The notes below the pieces were generated by a model, which was given only the letters and a program-made list of their open reading frames with translations, was not told where the DNA came from and did no database searches. A stretch of 6,434 bases of DNA from Candidatus Aminicenantes bacterium UBA4820. Lineage in GTDB: Bacteria; Acidobacteriota; UBA4820. The first letter of the stretch is position 1, and each line of letters opens with the position of its first letter. This document shows, piece after piece, positions 1 through 4,932 of this stretch. A program made the position numbers and the translations under genes. The DNA is taken from the NCBI GenBank assembly GCA_002402325.1, contig DHFQ01000091.1, positions 1-6,434 on the forward strand, given 5' to 3'.

Positions 1-333
1 TGCAATATCTTCCACATACGATGCAGGCATAGACCTATTCCTTAAGGCAAGAAGTGCAAGTTTTTCGTCTCTTACAAGAACTTTTGCAACAAAATCAAAA
101 AATTCCTTCCTGAAAGGATAATCTTTTAAAATGGATAGCCACTCTTCCGTCTTTACTGAAGCGAGGTTCTGCCTGCAAACAATCTTTATTTCTTTGTCTT
201 CATCATTTCTCAAGCAAGCCCAAAGTTCAAGTTGATCTTCTCTTGGAATTGGTAACGCTCCCGATACCGCCGCCCTTTTTATATTAGATGGTGCTTCATT
301 TGATAAAATTTTCTCAACTATTGGGTGGCTCAT
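1..333 (-). CDS. Helical-repeat protein, N-terminal 111 codons (partial, runs off left edge)
   Basis: The reading frame is open from an ATG at 331-333 to the window edge without a stop, giving 111 residues; the C-terminus is outside. An AAGGGAG ribosome binding site lies at 340-346, six bases before the ATG, and the start sits inside the end of rodZ (20-base overlap), so it is the third gene of a leftward operon. The visible part has no signal peptide or membrane segment and reads as a series of amphipathic helices. One turn has the pattern GALPIPREDQ (residues 25-34). The segment KLALLALRNRSMPASYVEDI (91-110) resembles EVKLALLRNSSTPIPYAISL in the first gene of the operon, suggesting the same HEAT/ARM-like superfamily. 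It is probably a cytoplasmic scaffold or binding protein. No catalytic motif is visible and I cannot name a function. That it is a gene is secure; the family assignment is inferred from pattern. Confidence 0.8.
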   Translation of the reverse strand, partial: MSHPIVEKILSNEAPSNIKRAAVSGALPIPREDQLELWACLRNDEDKEIKIVCRQNLASVKTEEWLSILKDYPFRKEFFDFVAKVLVRDEKLALLALRNRSMPASYVEDIA

Positions 334-1135
334 TAATTTCTCCCTTTGAAACTGTAACTTTTAGCACTTTTCCCTTCTCCTTTTCAATCGGAAATTCTTT
401 ACCATCTAAAAAGACGGTAACCGCTGACGAGTCTCCCATAACGAGATAAAAATAATCGCCTGAAAAGTTGATGGAATCTCCCTTTTTGTATTGATTCTTC
501 ACAAGAACCTTCTTTGATTTATCATACACTTCAATCCAGCAGTCAGATGAAAAGGTGATGAATATACCATTTTGAGGAATCGCTTCTTTCTGCTCAGCAA
601 CAACAGGTTCGCTCTGTGTCTCACTTTTATTAACGATTGGTTCTTCTTTAATCTCCTTTTTTACTATTTCCTCTTCATTTTTCATCGTTGAAAATCTTTG
701 TTTAAAGAACTTACTTAAAGAATCAAATTTTGTCTCATCATCTTTAAACCTGAATAGATAAAGGGCTGAACAAGCCAATACCAAAACGGCGAAAACAATT
801 GAAAATGTCAGGTGCCTTTTCCCTTTTCCAACTTTTATGTAATCATATTCTTCTTTCTCTTTGGGCTCAATTTCATCCAGAGATGAAAGTGATTTGAACT
901 CTTCAATGAAAGAGTGTGAATCGACTTTAAGATAATCAAGTATTGCTTTTAAATATCCTATTATAAAAATATTTGAAGGAAGTTTATCTACATCCCCATC
1001 AAGAATCGCTTCAATCAAAACCTTTCTTATCTTTGTCGCATTGGAGATTTCATCAACGGAAACATTCTTTTCTTCAATGGTTTCCTTTAACCTTCTGCCT
1101 AAAATTTTTATTTTATTACCCGTTTTTTGATCCAA
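314..1135 (-). CDS. rodZ: RodZ-type cytoskeletal membrane protein (HTH_25, one membrane segment, DUF4115-like C-terminus)
   Basis: The product has 273 residues in the classic RodZ layout. Residues 11-80 form a Cro/C1-like helix-turn-helix of the HTH_25 type, with the family phrase LPSNIFIIGYLKAILDYLKV at 52-71. A basic stretch GKGKRH (103-108) precedes a single hydrophobic segment at about 109-128. An acidic/lysine-rich linker (130-190) leads to an all-beta DUF4115-like domain at 191-265 containing SSDCWIEVYD and KKGDSINF. In known RodZ the cytoplasmic HTH binds MreB, and the protein links the actin-like cytoskeleton to the elongation machinery; the C-terminal domain lies outside the membrane. 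The start is TTG at 1133-1135: an in-frame stop lies five codons upstream, a GGAG site is seven bases before it, and no internal ATG occurs before residue 151. It overlaps its upstream neighbour and its downstream neighbour by 20 bases each. An alternative is a generic HTH membrane protein, but the DUF4115-like end argues for RodZ. Confidence 0.88.
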   Translation of the reverse strand: MDQKTGNKIKILGRRLKETIEEKNVSVDEISNATKIRKVLIEAILDGDVDKLPSNIFIIGYLKAILDYLKVDSHSFIEEFKSLSSLDEIEPKEKEEYDYIKVGKGKRHLTFSIVFAVLVLACSALYLFRFKDDETKFDSLSKFFKQRFSTMKNEEEIVKKEIKEEPIVNKSETQSEPVVAEQKEAIPQNGIFITFSSDCWIEVYDKSKKVLVKNQYKKGDSINFSGDYFYLVMGDSSAVTVFLDGKEFPIEKEKGKVLKVTVSKGEINEPPNS

Positions 1136-1853
1136 GTTTAGTCTCCATCATCTTTCTTAACAAAAGTGGAACTTTTAAATCCATTTGAAGAAGTTTTAAA
1201 TCCTGAATAGTAAGCCCGCTTATAAGCGAAATTGCATAAGGAATTGGAGTTGAAGAGTTTCTTAACAAGGCAAGTTTGACCTCTTTTCTTACAGACCATT
1301 TTGAAGATTTGCATATCGTTTCAAGGATCGTTGAAGGCGTCTTTGAAAGGTTAACAATAAATAAAATATCTTCTTCAGTCATTCTTGGATTTGTAAGAAG
1401 GGCCGAAATTACCTTTGGGTCTTTCTCAAGACGCAAAGTTTTCAAAACCTCCCCAGCGGTTATTCTCGCAAGCGTTATTTTATCCCCTGTCGCCATAGTT
1501 GGAAGTCTCTGAATAATAACCGATTCAGCGAGATGCCTTATTTCAGATGAAAGTTTAAAGTTGGTTACGACAAAATTTAAGTCTTTCCAGAAAAGAAGTC
1601 TGACAAAATTCATCGCTTCTGAGGGGGGTGTCTTCGGGTTATTTACAACATAGAATTGAACCCTTTGGTACTTCATCCACGCAGAGCGGGCGACCTCTTG
1701 AAGAAAATTTTCACTCAAATCTCGTCTTGACAAAATTTTGACGATGTGCATTTCTGTCGCTTTCGGATGTTTTAGAACTGAGAAGAGCTCTTCACCCCGT
1801 ATCCTATCAAGAGCACTCCATAATTCGTCTGAAGTGATGATATCTTCAAGCAT
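1116..1853 (-). CDS. Helical-repeat protein with internally duplicated module, upstream of rodZ
   Basis: A 245-residue protein with no signal peptide, membrane segment or catalytic motif; it looks all-helical and cytoplasmic. Comparing the two halves by eye shows a tandem duplication: residues 22-117 align with 148-240 at an offset of 126-127. Matching pieces are ELFSVLKHPKATE with VISALLTNPRMTE, VARSAWMKYQRVQF with ICKSSKWSVRKEVKL, NNPKTPP with RNSSTPI, and DLNFVVTNFKLSSEIRHLAE with DLKLLQMDLKVPLLLRKMME. A linker with LARITAGEVLKTLRLEKDP (128-146) joins them. This is HEAT/ARM-like architecture, usually a protein-interaction surface. The ATG is at 1851-1853 with GGAGG at 1858-1862. It is the first gene of the leftward operon and its last 20 bases overlap rodZ. 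A role in the RodZ/MreB system is inferred from position only. Similar unnamed proteins exist in my memory of Acidobacteriota-like genomes, but I could not search. Confidence 0.82.
   Translation of the reverse strand: MLEDIITSDELWSALDRIRGEELFSVLKHPKATEMHIVKILSRRDLSENFLQEVARSAWMKYQRVQFYVVNNPKTPPSEAMNFVRLLFWKDLNFVVTNFKLSSEIRHLAESVIIQRLPTMATGDKITLARITAGEVLKTLRLEKDPKVISALLTNPRMTEEDILFIVNLSKTPSTILETICKSSKWSVRKEVKLALLRNSSTPIPYAISLISGLTIQDLKLLQMDLKVPLLLRKMMETKLGSKNG
1133..1146 (-). promoter_or_regulatory. Ribosome binding site fixing the TTG start of rodZ
   Basis: On the minus strand GGAG (1143-1146) is followed after seven bases by TTG (1133-1135). This lies within the last codons of the upstream helical-repeat gene, whose stop is at 1116-1118. 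The frame upstream is closed by a stop at 1148-1150 and no alternative start precedes the HTH, so this site decides the rodZ start. Ribosomes finishing the upstream gene would pass over the site, which fits translational coupling. Confidence 0.7.
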
Positions 1854-1903
1854 AAAACCTCCACTTAAAGAATATAACCCTTTTCAAAAATTCTCAAGTG
1901 CAT

Positions 1904-1934
1904 ATTATAACTCAAATCCTTAAATCCGATTGAA
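1904..1934 (-). promoter_or_regulatory. Candidate sigma-70-type promoter for the leftward rodZ operon
   Basis: Read on the minus strand, a perfect TATAAT occupies 1904-1909. The best -35 candidates lie in TTCAATC around 1928-1934, with a spacer of 18-19 bases, and are poor matches to TTGACA. A start near 1897 would give a leader of about 44 bases ending in a strong GGAGG site. The -10 and position are convincing; the -35 is weak. Confidence 0.5.
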
Positions 1935-2117
1935 ACAAATTCACTCTTTTGATTTGCACACTAAAAACAAGACATTGTAAAAACTAAAATACAAATTGTG
2001 TCTGCTCTTCTGCAAGGATGGGAAATCAATTTTCAATTTGCAATTGTTTTTCAACAGGAAACCATCTCAGGTTGAAACTTATGGTTACAATATCGGATTT
2101 TGGGATTTTTTTTCCTA

Positions 2118-2146
2118 TTGCCTTAAAGGAAAATTTATTGGATAAT
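2118..2146 (+). promoter_or_regulatory. Candidate promoter for the rightward dNK-pan operon
   Basis: TTGCCT (2118-2123), a 17-base spacer and GATAAT (2141-2146) make a fair sigma-70-type promoter. The start site would fall near 2153, leaving a leader of only about ten bases in which GAGG (2154-2157) is the ribosome binding site for the ATG at 2163. Such a short leader is unusual, so a promoter further upstream (for example around TACAAT at 2086-2091) is also possible. Confidence 0.3.
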
Positions 2147-2162
2147 TATCTTTGAGGATTTT

Positions 2163-2813
2163 ATGGCAGGAGTTGAACTAAAATTTAAACATCTTGCGAT
2201 AGAGGGACCTATTGGTGTGGGAAAGTCTACGCTTGCAAAAATTATTGCAAAGAGAACAGATTCAGGTTTGATTGAGGAAGAGTCAACAAATCCATTTTTA
2301 AAGGATTTTTATTCTGGGAAGAAGGGCGCTGCATTTCAATGTCAACTATATTTTCTTTTGATGAGGCATCAGCAACTTTCCCAAATTCATCAACCTTCTT
2401 TATACGAGCATTCGATAATTTGTGATTACATCGTTGAGAAAGAGTTATTATTTGCCCAGGTGACTCTTGACGAGAAGGAACTTTTCATCCATCGAAAACT
2501 TTACTCTTTACTTTTAAACCCTATCCCGAAGCCAGAATGTGTTATCTATTTGCAGGCGTCAACTGAGGTTTTGAAGAAAAGAATAAAGAAAAGGAATAGG
2601 GAAACAGAAAGAAATATTTCTGATGAGTATATTGAAAAATTGAACGAGGCTTACAATTACTTCTTTTTTCATTACAAGCAGACACCTCTTTTGATTGTTA
2701 ATGTGAACGAGATGGACTTTGAAAAGGATTTTACAGAGATTGATAGGCTAATAAATATGATGAACTCTCTTGAATATGGTGTGATGTTGTACAATCCACC
2801 CGCATCTTTGTAG
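2163..2813 (+). CDS. Deoxynucleoside kinase family protein (P-loop nucleoside kinase)
   Basis: A 216-residue cytoplasmic kinase, a normal length for the deoxyadenosine/deoxyguanosine kinase family, which transfers ATP phosphate to the 5'-OH of deoxynucleosides in salvage. A Walker A loop IEGPIGVGKST occupies residues 13-23. E38-E40 follow the next strand, where this family places a catalytic acid. CVIYLQA (126-132) is the strand before the lid, and RIKKRNRETE (140-149) supplies the lid arginines, followed by ISDEYIEKLNEAYNYFF (152-168) and PLLIVNVNEMDF (175-186). The usual D/E-R-S motif reads E-H-S (82-84), and the conserved D-R further on reads D-Y (88-89). This may mark a subgroup with a different substrate, so specificity is not assigned. 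ATG 2163 has GAGG five bases upstream. It is the first gene of a unit with panBCD; from memory, kinases like this often sit beside folK and panBC, though folK is not here. A pantothenate-related role is possible but not shown. Confidence 0.83.
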   Translation: MAGVELKFKHLAIEGPIGVGKSTLAKIIAKRTDSGLIEEESTNPFLKDFYSGKKGAAFQCQLYFLLMRHQQLSQIHQPSLYEHSIICDYIVEKELLFAQVTLDEKELFIHRKLYSLLLNPIPKPECVIYLQASTEVLKKRIKKRNRETERNISDEYIEKLNEAYNYFFFHYKQTPLLIVNVNEMDFEKDFTEIDRLINMMNSLEYGVMLYNPPASL

Positions 2814-2836
2814 GAGCGGGATGATTTTAATATATT
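2808..2836 (+). promoter_or_regulatory. Possible internal promoter before panB
   Basis: TTGTAG (2808-2813), overlapping the stop codon of the kinase gene, is followed after 17 bases by TATATT (2831-2836). The -10 is good (five of six) and the -35 is poor (three of six). Initiation near 2843 would produce a panB leader that carries the complete hairpin at 2850-2871. This is offered only as a candidate. Confidence 0.28.
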
Positions 2837-2849
2837 TTTATCTGATTTC

Positions 2850-2871
2850 CCCCGACTTTTCAAAAGCGGGG
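2850..2871 (+). promoter_or_regulatory. GC-rich hairpin abutting the panB ribosome binding site
   Basis: CCCCG (2850-2854) pairs with CGGGG (2867-2871). A single bulged A follows at 2855, then CTTT (2856-2859) pairs with AAAG (2863-2866) around a TCA loop. The nine-pair stem is stable for such an AT-rich genome. It ends two bases before the panB Shine-Dalgarno region AAGGG (2874-2878). No T-run follows on either strand, so it does not look like an intrinsic terminator. It could limit ribosome access to panB or protect an mRNA 5' end produced by processing. Confidence 0.5.
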
Positions 2872-2885
2872 AGAAGGGACAAAAG

Positions 2886-3731
2886 ATGCCATTACTTGAA
2901 AATGAGACGGTTGTTACTATTCCTTCAATAAAAGAGAAGAAAAAAGTCAAGGAAAAAATCGTAATGGTTACCGCTTACGATTATCCGTCTGCGAAAATTG
3001 CGGATGAGGCAGGAGTTGACATAATCCTTGTGGGAGATTCTCTTGGAATGGCAGTTCAGGGGAACGAGGATACACTTTCTGTTTCTCTTGATGAGATTAT
3101 TTATCACACGAAAATTGTCTCAAGGGGAGTAAAAAGGGCAATCGTTGTTTCAGATATGCCATTTTTGAGTTATCACATTTCTTTAAGTGAGTCGATTAAA
3201 AATTGTGGAAGGTGCATCAAAGAGGGTAAGGCAAAGGCTGTAAAGATTGAAGGTGCTCAAAAAAGATGTGATCTGATCAAGACTCTTGTTGAAAATGACA
3301 TTCCTGTTATGGGGCATCTTGGTTTGACTCCTCAATCCATTTATAAATTTGGTGGGTATAAGGTTCAGGGAAAAGATGAAATTGGTAGAGAGAAACTTAT
3401 TGATGATGCCTTACAACTTCAAGATGCAGGGGTTTTTTCAATCGTTTTAGAGTGCATTCCACTTGAAGTTGCAAAAGAAATAACTGATAAGGTATCAGTT
3501 CCAACAATAGGTATAGGTGCGGGACCATTTTGTGATGGTCAGGTTTTGGTTTTTCACGATCTGCTCGGAATTTCTGAAAAGCCCTACCCGAAATTTGTTA
3601 AAGCCTACAAAAATTTGAGAGAGGAAATTTTTGATGGAATTTCCATGTTTGCAAAAGAGGTAAGAGATGGAACCTTTCCCTCCGATGGAAATTCTTACCA
3701 TTATTCTAAAAAGAAGGCAAAGAGAAAATGA
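2886..3731 (+). CDS. panB: 3-methyl-2-oxobutanoate hydroxymethyltransferase (ketopantoate hydroxymethyltransferase)
   Basis: PanB transfers a hydroxymethyl group from 5,10-methylenetetrahydrofolate to alpha-ketoisovalerate, giving ketopantoate, the first step of pantothenate synthesis. The 281-residue cytoplasmic protein matches the family end to end: KIVMVTAYDYPSA (24-36), the metal-site LVGDSLG (48-54, D51), VVSDMPFLSY (87-96, D90), AVKIEG (118-123, K120 and E122), the signature GHLGLTPQSI (143-152), GGYKVQGK (156-163), catalytic-region VLEC (187-190, E189) and PTIGIGAGPFCDGQVLV (206-222). All expected active-site residues are present. The ATG at 2886 has AAGGG seven bases upstream. The C-terminus ends in a lysine/arginine-rich tail (SKKKAKRK) beyond the normal fold. 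Its stop overlaps the panC start in ATGA, so the two are translationally coupled. The 72-base gap before it is the only sizeable gap in the operon. Confidence 0.97.
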   Translation: MPLLENETVVTIPSIKEKKKVKEKIVMVTAYDYPSAKIADEAGVDIILVGDSLGMAVQGNEDTLSVSLDEIIYHTKIVSRGVKRAIVVSDMPFLSYHISLSESIKNCGRCIKEGKAKAVKIEGAQKRCDLIKTLVENDIPVMGHLGLTPQSIYKFGGYKVQGKDEIGREKLIDDALQLQDAGVFSIVLECIPLEVAKEITDKVSVPTIGIGAGPFCDGQVLVFHDLLGISEKPYPKFVKAYKNLREEIFDGISMFAKEVRDGTFPSDGNSYHYSKKKAKRK

Positions 3732-4588
3732 TTATTTTAGAAAAAATTGAAGATGTAAGAAAGAAGATAAAAAAGATAAAAGAAAGTGGTAAAAGAATTG
3801 GATTGGTTCCGACAATGGGATGTCTTCACAATGGCCATCTCTCTTTGATCAGGAAAGCAAAAGAGATTTCAGATTATGTTGTAATCTCAATTTTTGTAAA
3901 TCCAAAGCAGTTTGGACCTAATGAAGATTTTGACAAATATCCAAGAACCTTTGAAAGGGATGTTGAGTTATCAAAAAATGAAGGAGTGAACCTCATCTTT
4001 CACCCTTCAGTTGATGAAATGTATGAAAAATCATTTTCAACCTTCGTTGAAGTTGAGGGGAGAATTTCACAGATTTTGTGCGGAGCAAGAAGAATTGGCC
4101 ATTTTAAAGGAGTGGCTACCGTTGTTTCCAAACTTTTTAACATCGTTACTCCCGATTTTGCCATCTTTGGACAAAAGGATGCACAGCAATGTATTATTAT
4201 AAAAAAGATGGTAAGAGAGTTGAATTTTCCTATAAATATAGTTGTATCGCCAACGGTTAGAGAAGATGATGGAGTTGCGATGTCATCAAGAAACAATTAT
4301 TTAAGTAAAGAGGAGAGAAAGGCTGCACATCTTATTTATGATGGTCTTAAAGATGCTTTAAATCTCTATGATAGAGGGGAGACTTCATCTTTGGAACTAA
4401 AGAAAGCGGTTGAGGATAAAATCCTTTCATCCCCTCTTTTTAATATAGATTATGTTGAAATCGTGGACCTTGAAACTTATGAATTGGTTGAAAAAGTGGA
4501 AAAGCAATCATTGCTTGCAGTGGCGGCATTTCTTGGAAGTACGAGGTTAATTGATAATGTGATTCTTGGAGGAAAAAATGATGATTGA
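3728..4588 (+). CDS. panC: Pantoate--beta-alanine ligase (pantothenate synthetase)
   Basis: PanC condenses D-pantoate with beta-alanine using ATP through a pantoyl-adenylate, the last step of pantothenate synthesis. The 286-residue protein has the nucleotidyltransferase fold: VPTMG (27-31), the HIGH-like HNGH (34-37, both histidines present), SIFVNPKQFGPNEDFDKYPR (54-73, with Q61 in the pantoate pocket), LCGARRIGHFKGVATVV (117-133), IFGQKDAQQ (146-154) and the KMSKS-equivalent MSSRN (185-189). The C-terminal domain ends in STRLIDN. Length and motifs are fully canonical. It starts at the ATG in the ATGA overlap with panB, with a purine-rich AAGAAGG at 3711-3717 upstream. Its end overlaps the panD start by 11 bases. 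The enzyme is a cytoplasmic homodimer in known relatives. Confidence 0.97.
   Translation: MIILEKIEDVRKKIKKIKESGKRIGLVPTMGCLHNGHLSLIRKAKEISDYVVISIFVNPKQFGPNEDFDKYPRTFERDVELSKNEGVNLIFHPSVDEMYEKSFSTFVEVEGRISQILCGARRIGHFKGVATVVSKLFNIVTPDFAIFGQKDAQQCIIIKKMVRELNFPINIVVSPTVREDDGVAMSSRNNYLSKEERKAAHLIYDGLKDALNLYDRGETSSLELKKAVEDKILSSPLFNIDYVEIVDLETYELVEKVEKQSLLAVAAFLGSTRLIDNVILGGKNDD
4568..4580 (+). promoter_or_regulatory. Ribosome binding site deciding the panD start
   Basis: GGAGG (4568-4572) lies five bases before ATG 4578-4580 and eight before the tandem ATG 4581-4583. Starting at 4578 places the cleavage pair at Gly24-Ser25 and keeps Lys9, Tyr22, Arg54 and Tyr58 at their usual PanD numbers, which favours the first ATG. 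The site overlaps the last codons of panC. Confidence 0.65.
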
Positions 4589-4931
4589 AATGTTAAAATC
4601 AAAGATCCACAGGGCAAAGGTTACAGATGCCAACCTTGATTATGAAGGGTCATTTTCAATTGATCAAAAAGTGATGAAAGAGGCAAAAATCCTGACCCAT
4701 GAAGCAATTGAGATTTACAATGTTACAAATGGAGAGAGAATAAAAACTTATGCAATAAAAGGTAAAAAGGGGGAGTTCTGTGCAAATGGTGCCGCAGCAC
4801 ATAAAATAAGGAAAGGCGACATAGTGATTATATGTGCTTATGCCTTAATTGATGAAAAGAAGGCAAAAAAATTCAAGCCAACAATAGTTAATTTATGCCC
4901 TGATAAAAAATCAAGAGATAAGGAGTGCTAA
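4578..4931 (+). CDS. panD: Aspartate 1-decarboxylase proenzyme (pyruvoyl-dependent)
   Basis: PanD decarboxylates L-aspartate to beta-alanine, the second PanC substrate. The 117-residue proenzyme carries the self-cleavage site YEGS (22-25); cutting between Gly24 and Ser25 leaves a beta chain and an alpha chain whose Ser25 becomes the pyruvoyl group. Active-site residues Lys9, Tyr22, Arg54 and Tyr58 are in place. NVTNGERIKTYAI (48-60), ANGAAAHKI (69-77) and GDIVIICAYAL (80-90) are typical. The loop before NGAAA is about two residues shorter than in E. coli. After residue 92 the tail is lysine-rich and ends in cysteine. A TTG at 4566 would add four residues but spans the ribosome binding site, so I reject it; ATG 4581 is a close alternative. 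panD overlaps panC by 11 bases and is followed one base later by the peptidase gene. Confidence 0.95.
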   Translation: MMIEMLKSKIHRAKVTDANLDYEGSFSIDQKVMKEAKILTHEAIEIYNVTNGERIKTYAIKGKKGEFCANGAAAHKIRKGDIVIICAYALIDEKKAKKFKPTIVNLCPDKKSRDKEC

Positions 4932-4932
4932 A

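Larger units (their letters stand above)
1854..2162. other. Divergent intergenic region between the rodZ operon and the dNK-pan operon
   Basis: This 309-base AT-rich stretch separates two operons transcribed away from each other. It contains the leftward promoter (1904-1934), a weak candidate rightward promoter (2118-2146) and an inverted repeat AACCAT (2060-2065) / ATGGTT (2081-2086) with a 15-base spacer, which could be an operator. The only open frame of note is 45 codons long with no usable ribosome binding site. I see no tRNA, riboswitch fold or terminator in it. Confidence 0.6.

Noticed and set aside
1928..1936. GATTGAAAC, and a GTTGAAAC at 2071-2078, resembling the 3' end of thermophile CRISPR repeats
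   Set aside because: Only two short isolated matches, no repeated ~30-base unit, no regular spacers and no cas gene in the window.
2018..2155. A 45-codon open frame on the plus strand just before the kinase gene
   Set aside because: AAGG lies directly against the ATG with no spacing, there is no recognisable domain, and the frame overlaps the likely promoter. Most likely chance.
1854..2162. Riboswitch or tRNA in the divergent intergenic region
   Set aside because: No cloverleaf, no TTC-type T-loop context and no long conserved-looking stems were found by eye; the region is simply AT-rich.
2850..2871. Intrinsic terminator between the kinase gene and panB
   Set aside because: The stem is strong but is followed by AGAAGGG rather than a T-run, and on the other strand it is also not followed by a T-run.
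2672..2950. Minus-strand open frame across the end of the kinase gene and the start of panB
   Set aside because: It runs antisense through two well-supported genes, has no domain signature, and its composition is that of a reverse-complement shadow. The same applies to other antisense frames in panB, panC and the M1 gene and to plus-strand frames over the rodZ operon.
4566..4580. TTG at 4566 as the panD start
   Set aside because: The codons TTG-GAG-GAA contain the GGAGG ribosome binding site itself, and the longer form shifts the cleavage site away from the usual Gly24-Ser25.
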